Assembly (NCBI RefSeq): GCF_020859565.1
Contig: NZ_JAJHUO010000023.1
Coordinates: 62,001 to 126,000, forward strand
Direction of reading: 5' to 3'
Source: Saccharothrix luteola
GTDB lineage: Bacteria; Actinomycetota; Actinomycetes; Mycobacteriales; Pseudonocardiaceae
DNA: 64,000 bases
A program made the position numbers and the translations under genes. Every line of letters begins with the position of its first letter. The stretch's first letter is position 1. Below are positions 52,601 to 61,040 of the stretch, piece after piece. The notes under the pieces are model-generated. The model searched no databases, had not been told where the DNA came from, and saw nothing but the letters and a program-made list of their open reading frames with translations.

Positions 52601-53152
52601 ATGGCCGACGCCACCGTGCGCACCGCACAGCCCGACGACGTGGCGGAGATCGCCCGCATCCACCGAGACACCTGGCGCACCGCCTACCGGGACATCGTCC
52701 CCGCCGAGGTGCTGCAAGCCGTCGACGTCGACGAGACCGCGCCAGCGTGGGCCGAGGCGGTCGGTCACGGTCAGGTGTTCGTCGCCGCCGAAGGCACGTG
52801 GACGGTCGGTTTCTGCGTCGCCGGGATGGCGCCCGAGGAAGAAGTGGCGCACGCCGACGGCTCGCTGCCCGAGGACGCGGCGACGACGGCACTGGTGAGC
52901 GTGCTCGTGGAACCGCGCTGGGCACGGCGCGGGCACGGCGGCAGGCTCCTCGCCACGGCCGCCTCCCACCTGCGCGAAGCCGGCGCCACGAGGGGTGTCG
53001 CGTGGGTGCCCGAGGCGGACAAGGCGTCGATCGGCTTCTACGGCAAGGCGGGCTGGGAGGCCGACGGCACGGTCCGCACCCTGGACGCCGGCGGGCGGCC
53101 GTTGCGCGAAATAAGGGTTGCCGGGGGGTTGACCCTACTGCTCGAACCGTGA
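52601..53152 (+). CDS. GNAT-family N-acetyltransferase
   Basis: 183-aa GCN5-related acetyltransferase. Starts with TVRTAQPDDVAEIARIHRDTWRTAYRDIVP, then the central strand LVSVLVEPRWARRGHGGRLLATAASHL (motif A acetyl-CoA loop RRGHGG, about 113). Motif B is VAWVPEADKASIGFYGKAGWEADG. The target is unknown. It appears leaderless. It is followed 21 bp later by a membrane-protein gene with its own -10. Confidence 0.9.
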   Translation: MADATVRTAQPDDVAEIARIHRDTWRTAYRDIVPAEVLQAVDVDETAPAWAEAVGHGQVFVAAEGTWTVGFCVAGMAPEEEVAHADGSLPEDAATTALVSVLVEPRWARRGHGGRLLATAASHLREAGATRGVAWVPEADKASIGFYGKAGWEADGTVRTLDAGGRPLREIRVAGGLTLLLEP

Positions 53153-53161
53153 CCGCACGGG

Positions 53162-53167
53162 TAGCCT
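53162..53167 (+). promoter_or_regulatory. -10 box TAGCCT of leaderless membrane-protein gene
   Basis: TANNNT hexamer 6 nt upstream of the GTG at 53174. Confidence 0.5.
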
Positions 53168-53173
53168 CGCCAA

Positions 53174-53674
53174 GTGCTCGGGTGGTTGTGCCTCACGTTC
53201 AGCGTCGCCTTCGGCTCCGCGCTGGTACCCCTCATCAGCATCGAGATCTTCGTCATCGGACTGGTCACCCAGCAACCGGGCATCTCGTGGTGGTGGATCG
53301 GTATCGCGGTCGCCGTCGGCCAAGTGCTGGGCAAGATGTTCTACTTCCTGGCCGCCCGCGGCTCGCTGCACCTGCCCGCGTTCATGAGGCGGAAGGTGAA
53401 GCCGGCCAAGGCGTTATCGCCGTGGCGGCTCAAGTGGAAGGCCAGGTTGGAGTGGGTGCGCGTGCGGTGCCACCGCCACCCGCACTGGATGTTCGGCACG
53501 CACGCGGTGAGCTCCGTGGTCGGCCTGCCGCCGTTCATGTTCACCACCGTGCTGGCGGGCCTGGCCGGCATGTCGTCCTGGCTGTTCATCTCGACCAGCG
53601 TGGCCGGCCGGTTCGCCCGGTTCAGCGTGCTCGCCGCCTCGCCTGCCGCGGTGGCTGGCTGGTGGGTGCACTGA
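53174..53674 (+). CDS. Membrane protein, DedA/VTT-like
   Basis: 166-aa protein with four hydrophobic segments. GSALVPLISIEIFVIGLVTQQPG and AVGQVLGKMFYFLAARGS resemble the reentrant-loop/VTT (YqaA-DedA) fold, and the later GLPPFMFTTVLAGLAGMSSWLFISTSVAGRFARF matches its second half. Such proteins move lipids across membranes. A basic cytoplasmic loop (MRRKVKPAKALSPWRLKWKARLEWVRVRCHRH) lies between. Its 3' end overlaps the convergent PRC-barrel gene by 53 bp. Confidence 0.78.
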   Translation: MLGWLCLTFSVAFGSALVPLISIEIFVIGLVTQQPGISWWWIGIAVAVGQVLGKMFYFLAARGSLHLPAFMRRKVKPAKALSPWRLKWKARLEWVRVRCHRHPHWMFGTHAVSSVVGLPPFMFTTVLAGLAGMSSWLFISTSVAGRFARFSVLAASPAAVAGWWVH

Positions 53675-53999
53675 CGGCGCGCTGGTGGCGCACCAGGCGC
53701 TGCTCGGGCAGCACCAGCCCGTAGTGGTCGTGCAGCTCGGCCTGCTCGGCCTCCGAGAGGTCGCGGTCGCCGACCTTCGGCGCGTCCTCCACCTCGCGCT
53801 TCTCGACCGGCACCACGAGCCTGCGGTCGCGCACCTGGGCGCCGCGGATCGGGACGAGCGTCGTGCCGCCGTCGCTGCGCACCGAGGCCCACAACGGCCG
53901 GTCACCGGCCAGCCACACCCCCGCGACCGGTCCGATGGGCCGGCCGTGCCGATCCAGCACGTCGCAGTCGTAGAGGCGGTCCACCGCTGTGCGATCCAT
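53622..53999 (-). CDS. PRC-barrel domain protein
   Basis: 125-aa protein. Residues about 1-75 form a PRC-barrel (LYDCDVLDRHGRPIGPVAGVWLAGDRPLWASVRSDGGTTLVPI), followed by RRLVVPVEKREVEDAPKV. The C-terminus is basic and low-complexity. ATG at 53999 has AAGAGG close upstream. PRC-barrel proteins occur in RNA processing or stress roles; none can be assigned here. The convergent overlap with the membrane-protein gene concerns only its poorly conserved tail. Confidence 0.75.
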   Translation of the reverse strand: MDRTAVDRLYDCDVLDRHGRPIGPVAGVWLAGDRPLWASVRSDGGTTLVPIRGAQVRDRRLVVPVEKREVEDAPKVGDRDLSEAEQAELHDHYGLVLPEQRLVRHQRAVSAPTSQPPRQARRRAR

Positions 54000-54063
54000 G
54001 CCTCTTCGGTTACCCCACCACTCGGCCGAGCGCACGGCGAACCACCCGGTCGTGTGACCCTCC

Positions 54064-54846
54064 TCAGGGCCGTTCGTCAGGGCGGTCACCCACCCGCCCG
54101 AGGTGGCGGCGCACGACGAGCAGGACGGCGATGCCCACGGCCGCCACGAGCAGGCTGATGACCAGGCCGAGGCGCAGCGCGTCCACCCCGCTGTCGGGGC
54201 TCACGTCCGCGGACAGCACGACCGCGGGCTTCGGCGACGCGGTCGGCCAGGTGAACGTGTCGGAGGCCGCCGCCGCCGACGACTCCGACGGCCCGGTCGT
54301 GGCCGACGACGAGGTCGTGGACGCCGAGGTCGTGGTGGTCGTCGTCGTGGTGGTCGTGGCGGACGGCTCGGTCGTGAGCGACGGCGTGGACGACGGCGCC
54401 GGGGCGCCGCTCGTGGTGCCCACGGTCACGGGCGAACCCGTGCACGGCACGCCGTCCACGGTGAACGACGTCGGCGCGGGGTTGCTGCCCGACCAGGTGC
54501 CGTTGAAGCCGACCGACACCGACCTGCCCGTGGCCACCGAGCCGTTGTGGGAGGCGTTCGTCACCCGCACGGTGCTGCCGCTCTGGGTGAACACGCCGTT
54601 CCACGTCTCGGAGGTGATCCGCTGCCCGGCGGTGAACGTCCACTCCAGGGTCCAGCCCGAGAGCGGGTCGCCGAGGTTCGTCACGGTGACGCGCGCGCCG
54701 AACCCGCTGCGCCACTGGTCGGTGACGTCGTAGTCGACGTCGCAGCCGACCGCGGCCCGCGCCGTGGCCATCGGGGTGACGAGACCGGTCGCGACCAGGG
54801 CCGCGGCGACGGCGAGGGCCGCCCGGACGATCCGAGCGAAGGGCAT
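54064..54846 (-). CDS. Membrane-anchored CBM2 cellulose-binding protein
   Basis: 260-aa surface protein. A signal peptide (about 1-30) leads to a family 2 carbohydrate-binding module: CDVDYDVTDQWRSGFGARVTVTNLGD, LSGWTLEWTFTAGQRITSETWNG and NPAPTSFTVDGVPC. These retain the typical Trp residues and end Cys pair. A Ser/Thr-rich linker of about 60 residues, including ten consecutive Thr, precedes a C-terminal membrane helix (LGLVISLLVAAVGIAVLLVV) and a basic tail. There is no catalytic domain, so it may tether cells to cellulose or chitin. ATG at 54846 has GGAG 5 nt upstream. Confidence 0.88.
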   Translation of the reverse strand: MPFARIVRAALAVAAALVATGLVTPMATARAAVGCDVDYDVTDQWRSGFGARVTVTNLGDPLSGWTLEWTFTAGQRITSETWNGVFTQSGSTVRVTNASHNGSVATGRSVSVGFNGTWSGSNPAPTSFTVDGVPCTGSPVTVGTTSGAPAPSSTPSLTTEPSATTTTTTTTTTSASTTSSSATTGPSESSAAAASDTFTWPTASPKPAVVLSADVSPDSGVDALRLGLVISLLVAAVGIAVLLVVRRHLGRVGDRPDERP

Positions 54847-54903
54847 GGGCACTCCTGGGACGGGCGGCGGTTCGCCTGATTCTTCCCCAGGAAGCCGGCG
54901 TGG

Positions 54904-54990
54904 TCAGCCGATCATGAGCGCGATGCCCAGCGCGACGACGACGACCAGGCACGCAACGGTCAGCCGCAGGTTCTCGCAGGTCTTCACCAC
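54904..54990 (-). CDS. Possible 28-aa membrane peptide
   Basis: GTG-initiated 28-codon ORF: a short charged/polar start (VKTCENLRLTV) followed by one hydrophobic helix (ACLVVVVALGIALMIG) and stop. Adjacent GTG codons at 54990 and 54987 are both possible. No Shine-Dalgarno is clear. Reported because the hydrophobic pattern is clean and it fills the gap before the TPR gene; it may be fortuitous. Confidence 0.35.
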   Translation of the reverse strand: MVKTCENLRLTVACLVVVVALGIALMIG

Positions 54991-55072
54991 ACACTCAGGG
55001 TAACGACGCCCACAGGAAGATCCAAGGCAACGGAGCGTGAAGACCGAATGAATCGCGTCTCAGCAGCGCGAC

Positions 55073-55528
55073 TCACGCACGATTCATCGGCAGGGTGAAC
55101 AGGTCGATCGCTTTCCGCATGGTCTCGCGGGCCCGGCCGCGGTCACCCGCCAGGTCGTAGGCCTGTGCCAGCAGGAACCACGCCCGCCAGTCCTCCGGGC
55201 GCGACTCGACGTCGACCCGGCGCTCCTCGAACCAGGCGTCGGCCGCCTCCCGCTCCACCCGGCCGGACGGGCGGCGCGGCAGCCCGGACGTGTCGAGGAG
55301 ACCGCCCTCGGCGTCGAGCTGCCGCGCCATCCGCTCGGTGGTGAAGCCGAACCTGAGGTTCGTCCACGCGATCCACGCGCCGATCAGCGGCAGCACGAGC
55401 ACGCCGACGCCGAGACCGACGCCGACCGGGTCGCCGGTGCCGAGCAGCACCACGGCCCGGCCGCCGAGCAGCACGAAGTACACCGCCAGCGCGGCGGTGA
55501 TCACGAACGCGACGGTGCGGGTCTTCAC
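55073..55528 (-). CDS. TPR-containing membrane protein (Rv2772c-like position)
   Basis: 151-aa protein with two N-terminal helices (TVAFVITAALAVYFVLLGGRAVVLL and GVGVLVLPLIGAWIAW) and one C-terminal TPR-like unit (WRAWFLLAQAYDLAGDRGRARETMRKAIDLF). It lies 36 bp after dapB on the same strand, as the M. tuberculosis membrane protein Rv2772c does. The GTG start lies in one copy of a 14-bp tandem duplication. Function unknown. Confidence 0.85.
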   Translation of the reverse strand: MKTRTVAFVITAALAVYFVLLGGRAVVLLGTGDPVGVGLGVGVLVLPLIGAWIAWTNLRFGFTTERMARQLDAEGGLLDTSGLPRRPSGRVEREAADAWFEERRVDVESRPEDWRAWFLLAQAYDLAGDRGRARETMRKAIDLFTLPMNRA

Positions 55529-55550
55529 GGTGTCGGCTTCACGGTGTCGG
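55523..55550. repeat. 14-bp tandem duplication at a translation start
   Basis: CTTCACGGTGTCGG is repeated exactly at 55523-55536 and 55537-55550. Copy 1 contains the GTG start of the TPR gene (minus strand). The GTG in copy 2 leads to a five-codon ORF ending in the TGA of the real start context. Confidence 0.9.
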
Positions 55551-55564
55551 CTGCCCGGGTCGGG

Positions 55565-56323
55565 TCAGAGGTCCATGTACTTGTCGAGCCCCACGGAGAG
55601 CCCGGGGTGCTGCGCGATCGACCGCACGGCCAGCAGCACGCCCGGCATGAACGACTTGCGGTCCAGCGAGTCGTGCCGCAGCGTCAGCGTCTCGCCCTCC
55701 GTGCCGAACACGACCTCCTGGTGCGCGATCAGCCCGGCCACGCGCAGCGAGTGCACCCGCACGTCGTTCACGAGCGTGCCCCGCGCGCCGGGGGCCTCCT
55801 GCGTGGTCGCGTCCGGCATCGGGCCGATCCCCGCCGCCTCGCGCGCCTGCGAGATCAGCCGGGCCGTGTGCGCGGCGGTACCGGAGGGCGCGTCCACCTT
55901 GCGCGGGTGGTGCAGCTCGATGACCTCGGCCGACTCGTAGTACGGGGCGGCCAGCTCCGCGAACCGCATGGACAGCACGGCGCCGATGGCGAAGTTCGGC
56001 GCGATCAGCACGCCCAGCCCCGGCTTCGCGTCGAGCCACTCGGAGACCGTGCCCAGCCGCTGCGCGTCGAACCCGGAGGTGCCGACGACGGCGTGGATGT
56101 CGTTGTCAACGCAGAACCGGATGTTGTCCATCACCACCTCGGGGCTGGTGAAGTCGACCGCGACCTGGGCGCCGGCGTCGGCCAGGTTGAACAGCCAGTC
56201 ACCCGCGTCGACCATGGCCACGACGTCCATGTCGCCGGCCGCCTCGACCGCGCGGCACACCTCGGCGCCCATGCGGCCCCTGGCCCCGATGACGCCTACG
56301 CGGAGTGGTTCTGCGGAACTCAA
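55565..56323 (-). CDS. dapB: 4-hydroxy-tetrahydrodipicolinate reductase
   Basis: 252-aa NAD(P)H-dependent reductase, second step of the diaminopimelate branch. Rossmann motif VGVIGARGRMGAEVCRAV (about 9-26), VDFTSPEVVMDNI, and the active site ELHHPRKVDAPSGTAAHTA (about 140-158: catalytic His pair and Lys). The only start that fits is TTG at 56323, overlapping the pepR stop as TTGA, a rare start implying translational coupling. The product of dapA feeds it. Confidence 0.95.
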   Translation of the reverse strand: MSSAEPLRVGVIGARGRMGAEVCRAVEAAGDMDVVAMVDAGDWLFNLADAGAQVAVDFTSPEVVMDNIRFCVDNDIHAVVGTSGFDAQRLGTVSEWLDAKPGLGVLIAPNFAIGAVLSMRFAELAAPYYESAEVIELHHPRKVDAPSGTAAHTARLISQAREAAGIGPMPDATTQEAPGARGTLVNDVRVHSLRVAGLIAHQEVVFGTEGETLTLRHDSLDRKSFMPGVLLAVRSIAQHPGLSVGLDKYMDL

Positions 56324-57726
56324 GAGATCACCTCGTGCACCTGGGACGGCAGATCGTCGGCGTGAGCGTAAGGGCCGACCACGGCGGCGGCGACGGGACG
56401 TCGCAGCAAGTCCTTCGCCAACGTGGCGACGTCGGCCGCGGTGACCTCGTCGACGCGCGCCAACGTCTGCTCGACGGACAGGTAGTCGCCGTAGTTCAGC
56501 TCGCCCTTGCCGATGCGCGACATCCGCGAGCTGGTGTCCTCCAGGCCGAGCACGAGCCCGCCGCGCAGCTGGCCCTTGCCGCGGGCCACCTCCGCGTCGC
56601 TCAGCCCGTCACGGGCCACGGTGGACAGCACGTCGCGCACCACGCCGGCGACGTCGCCGAGCCGGTCCGGCTGGCAGCCCGCGTAGACCGACAACGTGCC
56701 CGCGTCCGCGTAGAGGCCGACCGACGAGTACACCTGGTACGCCAGGCCGCGCCGTTCCCGGACCTCCTGGAACAGCCGCGAGCTCATCCCGCCGCCCAGC
56801 GCGGCGTTGAGCACGTTCAACGCGAACCGGCGCTCGTCGTGCCGGTCGAGCCCGCGCACGCCCAGCATCAGGTGCGCCTGCTCGGTGTCGTCGGAGTGCA
56901 GCACCAGCTTGCGCGAACCCGGGATGCGCGCCCGGCCGGCCCGCGGCGCGACGGGCGTGCCCTCGCGGTCGAGCCGGTCGCCGATCTGCTTGCGCACCAG
57001 GCGCATCACGTGCGCGTGGTCGATGTTGCCCGCCACCGCGAGCACCATCCGCGGCAGCGTGTAGCGCTTCTTGTAGAAGCCGAACAGCGCGTCGCGGTCC
57101 ATGTCCCCGATGGACTGCTCGGTGCCCAGCACCGGGCGGCCCAGCGCGTGCTCGCCCAGCAGGGCGTCCAGGAACGCGTCGTGCAGCAGGTCTTCCGGGT
57201 CGTCGTCGCGCATGGCGATCTCTTCGAGCACGACGCCGCGCTCGGTCTCGAAGTCGCGCGGCTCGCACAGCGCGTCGAACACCACGTCGCACACCAGGTC
57301 CACCGCCAGCGGCAGGTCCTCGTCCAGGACGTGCGCGTAGTAGCAGGTGTGCTCCTTGGCGGTGAACGCGTTCAGCTCGCCGCCGACCGCGTCGATCTCC
57401 TCGGCGATCTCCGCCGCCGTGCGGTTCGCCGTGCCCTTGAACAGCAGGTGTTCCAGGTAGTGCGCGGCGCCCGCGACCTCGACCCGCTCGTCGCGCGACC
57501 CGACCTGCACCCACAGGCCGACCGACGCCGACCGGACGCCGGGGATGCGCTCGGTGATGACCCGCAGGCCGGAGGGCAGCACGCTGCGGCGCACGGCGAC
57601 GCCCGCGTCACCGCGTTCCAGCGACATCGTGCTGCCCGGCTTCTGCAGGTGCCCGAGCCTGCGCGTAAGCGGACGGCCGCGGGTGCCCGAAGCACCCGCG
57701 GCCGTCCTGTTGACGCTCGTCGTCAC
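56320..57726 (-). CDS. pepR: M16-family zinc metallopeptidase (PepR)
   Basis: 468-aa processing-peptidase-like protease. The inverted zinc motif is AHYLEHLLFKG (HxxEH, about residue 90), with the downstream Glu in ERGVVLEEIAMRDDDPEDLLHD. The M16 inactive C-terminal domain follows (LGGGMSSRLFQEVRERRGLAYQVYS). The first 35 residues are basic. It is coupled to pnp (4-bp overlap) and to dapB, the same order as Rv2783c-Rv2782c in mycobacteria. Substrate unknown. Confidence 0.94.
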   Translation of the reverse strand: MTTSVNRTAAGASGTRGRPLTRRLGHLQKPGSTMSLERGDAGVAVRRSVLPSGLRVITERIPGVRSASVGLWVQVGSRDERVEVAGAAHYLEHLLFKGTANRTAAEIAEEIDAVGGELNAFTAKEHTCYYAHVLDEDLPLAVDLVCDVVFDALCEPRDFETERGVVLEEIAMRDDDPEDLLHDAFLDALLGEHALGRPVLGTEQSIGDMDRDALFGFYKKRYTLPRMVLAVAGNIDHAHVMRLVRKQIGDRLDREGTPVAPRAGRARIPGSRKLVLHSDDTEQAHLMLGVRGLDRHDERRFALNVLNAALGGGMSSRLFQEVRERRGLAYQVYSSVGLYADAGTLSVYAGCQPDRLGDVAGVVRDVLSTVARDGLSDAEVARGKGQLRGGLVLGLEDTSSRMSRIGKGELNYGDYLSVEQTLARVDEVTAADVATLAKDLLRRPVAAAVVGPYAHADDLPSQVHEVIS

Positions 57727-59960
57727 TGCGCGTTGGCCTCGGCAGGTGCGGTGTCCTGCACGGGCGCGTCGCCGGCCGGGGCCTGCTCCGCGTCGTCGCT
57801 GACCAGGACCAGGCTGATCTTGCCGCGCTGGTCGATGTCGGCGATCTCGACCTGGAGCTTGTCGCCGACCTTGACGACGTCCTCCACCTTGTTGATGCGC
57901 TTGCCGTTGCCCAGCTTCGAGATGTGGATCAGGCCGTCCTTGCCCGGGAGCAGGGACACGAACGCGCCGAACGCCGCGGTCTTCACCACGGTGCCCAGGA
58001 AGCGCTCGCCCACCTTCGGCAGCTGCGGGTTCGCGATCGCGTTGATCAGGCCGATCGCGGCCTCGGCCGACGGGCCGTCCGCCGCGCCGACGTAGATCGT
58101 GCCGTCGTCCTCGATGGAGATGTCGGCGCCGGTCTGCTCGGTGATCGAGTTGATCATCTTGCCCTTCGGGCCGATGACCTCGCCGATCTTGTCGGTCGGG
58201 ATCTTGACCGACGTCACGCGCGGCGCGAACGGGCTCATCTCGTCCGGGCTGTCGATGGCCTCGGCCATGACCTCCAGGATGGTCAGGCGCGCGTCGCGGG
58301 CCTGGCCCAGGGCCGCGCCGAGCACCTCGGACGGGATGCCGTCCAGCTTGGTGTCCAACTGGAGCGCGGTGACGAACTCCTTGGTGCCGGCGACCTTGAA
58401 GTCCATGTCGCCGAACGCGTCCTCGGCGCCGAGGATGTCGGTCAGCGCGACGTACTCCGTCTTGCCGTCGACCTCGTCGGACACCAGGCCCATGGCGATG
58501 CCCGAGACCGGCGCCTTCAGCGGCACGCCGGCGTTGAGCAGCGACATCGTGGACGCGCAGACCGAGCCCATGGACGTCGAGCCGTTGGAGCTCAGCGCCT
58601 CGGAGACCTGGCGGATCGCGTAGGGGAACTCCTCGCGCTTGGGCAGCACGGGCATCAGCGCCCGCTCGGCCAGCGCGCCGTGGCCGATCTCGCGGCGCTT
58701 GGGCGAGCCCACGCGGCCGGTCTCACCGGTGGAGAACGGCGGGAAGTTGTAGTGGTGCAGGTAGCGCTTGTGCGTCTCCGGGGCCAGCGAGTCGATCTGC
58801 TGCTCCATGCGCAGCATGTTCAGCGTGGTGACACCCAGGATCTGGGTCTCGCCGCGCTCGAACAGCGCCGAGCCGTGCGCCCGCGGGATCAGCTCGACCT
58901 CGGCCGACAGCGACCGGATCTCGGTGAGGCCGCGGCCGTCGATGCGGACCTTGTCGCGCAGGATGCGCTGGCGGACCAGCTTCTTGGTCAGCGAGCGGAA
59001 CGCCGCGCCGACCTCCTTCTCGCGACCCTCGAACTGCTCGGCCAGCTTCTCCAGCACCGACGCCTTGATCTCGTCGATGCGGGACTCGCGCTCCTGCTTG
59101 CCACCGATGGTCATCGCCTGACCCAGCTCGCCGGCCGCGGCCTGCTCGACGGCCTCGAAGGCGTCGGGCTGGTAGGCCGGGTAGGTCGGGAACTCGCCGG
59201 TGGCCTTCGCCGCGACCTGCGCCAGCTGGGCCTGCGCGTCGCACAGCGCCTTGATGAACGGCTTCGACGCCTCCAGACCGGCGGCGACGACCTCTTCGGT
59301 CGGCGCCTGCGCGCCCTCGCCGATCAGGTCGATGACGTTGTCGGTGGCCTCGGCCTCGACCATCATGATCGCGACGTCGTCACCGACGACGCGGCCGGCG
59401 ACGACCATGTCGAACACGGCCTTCTCCAGCTGCTCGTGGGTCGGGAACGCCACCCACTGGCCCTCGATGAGCGCCACCCGGACGCCGCCGATGGGGCCCG
59501 AGAACGGCAGGCCCGCCAGCTGCGTGGACGCCGACGCGGCGTTGATCGCCACGACGTCGTACAGGTCGGCCGGGTTCAGGCTCATCACCGTGATGACGAC
59601 CTGGATCTCGTTGCGCAGACCGTCCACGAAGGACGGGCGCAGCGGCCGGTCGATGAGGCGACAGGTCAGGATCGCGTCGGTCGACGGGCGACCCTCGCGG
59701 CGGAAGAACGAGCCGGGGATGCGGCCCGCGGCGTACATGCGCTCCTCGACGTCCACCGTGAGGGGGAAGAAGTCGAAGTGCTCCTTGGGGTGCTTCGACG
59801 CCGTCGTCGCCGACAGCAGCATCGTCTCGTCGTCCAGGTAGGCGACGACCGAGCCCGCCGCCTGGCGGGCCAGGCGACCGGTCTCGAAGCGGATGGTGCG
59901 CGTGCCGAACCGACCGTTGTCGATCGTGGCGGAAGTCTCGTGGACCTCGATGTCCGTCAT
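57723..59960 (-). CDS. pnp: Polyribonucleotide nucleotidyltransferase (PNPase/GpsI)
   Basis: 745-aa phosphorolytic 3'-5' exoribonuclease. First RNase PH domain from residue 15 (GSVVAYLDDETMLLSATTASKHPKEHFDFFPLTVDVEERMYAAGRIPGSFFRREGRPSTDAIL blocks), then a helical linker and a second RNase PH domain containing the SNGSTSMGSVCAS and GDMDFKVAGT active-site motifs. The KH domain follows (IGEVIGPKGKMINSI, about 605) and an S1 domain (VKVGDKLQVEIADIDQRGKISLVL). ATG at 59960 has GAGGAG 7 nt upstream. It lies downstream of rpsO as in most bacteria. Confidence 0.97.
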   Translation of the reverse strand: MTDIEVHETSATIDNGRFGTRTIRFETGRLARQAAGSVVAYLDDETMLLSATTASKHPKEHFDFFPLTVDVEERMYAAGRIPGSFFRREGRPSTDAILTCRLIDRPLRPSFVDGLRNEIQVVITVMSLNPADLYDVVAINAASASTQLAGLPFSGPIGGVRVALIEGQWVAFPTHEQLEKAVFDMVVAGRVVGDDVAIMMVEAEATDNVIDLIGEGAQAPTEEVVAAGLEASKPFIKALCDAQAQLAQVAAKATGEFPTYPAYQPDAFEAVEQAAAGELGQAMTIGGKQERESRIDEIKASVLEKLAEQFEGREKEVGAAFRSLTKKLVRQRILRDKVRIDGRGLTEIRSLSAEVELIPRAHGSALFERGETQILGVTTLNMLRMEQQIDSLAPETHKRYLHHYNFPPFSTGETGRVGSPKRREIGHGALAERALMPVLPKREEFPYAIRQVSEALSSNGSTSMGSVCASTMSLLNAGVPLKAPVSGIAMGLVSDEVDGKTEYVALTDILGAEDAFGDMDFKVAGTKEFVTALQLDTKLDGIPSEVLGAALGQARDARLTILEVMAEAIDSPDEMSPFAPRVTSVKIPTDKIGEVIGPKGKMINSITEQTGADISIEDDGTIYVGAADGPSAEAAIGLINAIANPQLPKVGERFLGTVVKTAAFGAFVSLLPGKDGLIHISKLGNGKRINKVEDVVKVGDKLQVEIADIDQRGKISLVLVSDDAEQAPAGDAPVQDTAPAEANAQ

Positions 59961-60138
59961 ATGGGTACTCCTCGTCATGCGGGTCACAGCGCGCTCATGG
60001 CGCGGGATCGCGGTTCGGACGAGGCCGGTCTTCGATCGAAGTCCCCTGGGGTTTCCTCTACCAGGGGGCCACTACCGAGGACCGGCGAACTGTCGTCCCG
60101 GGCGCCGCGCGTGCTTCCCTCGTCTTGTTTTCGATTAA

Positions 60139-60179
60139 CGCCGAGGGGGAGTGACCTTGGTGGTCACTCCCCCTCGGCG
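60139..60179 (-). terminator. Hairpin after rpsO
   Basis: 18-bp perfect stem (CGCCGAGGGGGAGTGACC on both strands), 5-nt loop, then TTAATCGAAAA in the transcript direction; 4 bp past the rpsO stop. It separates rpsO from pnp. Confidence 0.85.
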
Positions 60180-60183
60180 AGGA

Positions 60184-60453
60184 TCACCTGCGCAGGCCGA
60201 GCCGCCCGATGAGGGCGCGGTAGCGCTGGATGTCCACCTTCTGGAGGTAGTTGAGCAGCCGGCGGCGACGGCCGACCAGCAACAGCAGGCCCCGACGCGA
60301 GTGGTGGTCGTGCTTGTGCTGCTTCAGGTGCTCCGTCAGGTCGGCGATGCGCTTGCTCAGCAGCGCGACCTGGGCCTCGGCCGAACCGGTGTCCGTGTCG
60401 TGGACGCCGTACTCGGTGAGGATGGTCTTCTTCTGCTCGGTGGTCAGTGCCAC
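60184..60453 (-). CDS. rpsO: 30S ribosomal protein S15
   Basis: 89-aa ribosomal protein binding the central domain of 16S rRNA. Starts MALTTEQKKTILTEYGVHDTDTGSAEAQVALLSKRI, with the rRNA-contact block HDHHSRRGLLLLVGRRRRLLNYLQ and end YRALIGRLGLRR. GTG start; AGGAG lies 10 nt upstream, which is long spacing. Length is exact for the family. Confidence 0.98.
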   Translation of the reverse strand: MALTTEQKKTILTEYGVHDTDTGSAEAQVALLSKRIADLTEHLKQHKHDHHSRRGLLLLVGRRRRLLNYLQKVDIQRYRALIGRLGLRR

Positions 60454-60575
60454 GTGCTCATTGCTCCTTGTGCTGGTTAAGTGCCGTGCGGCCCCACGTG
60501 AGCGGGGTAGTCGGTACTGGCCGCCACGGACCGCAGCCAGACCCAAATGTCGAGGTTACCAGCAGTGGTGACGCG

Positions 60576-61028
60576 TTACCCGTTTGCCGTGCTCAACGGC
60601 ACTCGGTCGAGCACCGAGTAGCCCTCGGCCGGGTGGCTGCGGACCAGGGCGACCTCAGTGACCGTCCACTCACGACCGGTGAACTCCACGTGCGGCAGCA
60701 CGGCGCCGCGGGCCACGGTGACGTGCGGTCGCCAGTCCGGCGGCACGCGGGCCGCCTCACCCAGCTCGGCCAGCTCGCCGTCCACCCCGATCCACAGCAC
60801 CTGGCGGAACGTGCCGCTGCCGCGCAGCCTCAGCACGGGCGCGGTCACGCGGTCGAGGCCGTCGAGCTGACCGGCGGGCTCGGCCTCGCCGAAGAACCGG
60901 ACGGTGACGTGCCAGCGGGCCGGGTGCTGCCAGCGCAGCCGGGGGTGCGCGGCGCGGAACGGGCGGAGGGCGTCGTGCAGCTCGTCGACGACGTCGGCGG
61001 GCGGGAAGATGGCGGAGAAGAGGCTCAC
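60576..61028 (-). CDS. thpR: RNA 2',3'-cyclic phosphodiesterase (ThpR/LigT family)
   Basis: 150-aa 2H-phosphoesterase. Both catalytic HxT motifs are present: HVTVRFFGE (about 41) and PHVTVARG (about 101). Starts MSLFSAIFPPADVVDELHDAL. It is about 30 residues shorter than typical members, losing part of the segment between the motifs. It lies between rpsO and an HTH gene, all on the minus strand (12-bp gap to the HTH gene). Confidence 0.9.
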   Translation of the reverse strand: MSLFSAIFPPADVVDELHDALRPFRAAHPRLRWQHPARWHVTVRFFGEAEPAGQLDGLDRVTAPVLRLRGSGTFRQVLWIGVDGELAELGEAARVPPDWRPHVTVARGAVLPHVEFTGREWTVTEVALVRSHPAEGYSVLDRVPLSTANG

Positions 61029-61040
61029 GGGCGGGGCGGG

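Noticed and set aside
53622..53674. Overlap of two convergent genes as evidence that one is false
   Set aside because: Both have family-like cores well away from the overlap, and only the low-complexity tail of the PRC-barrel protein overlaps.
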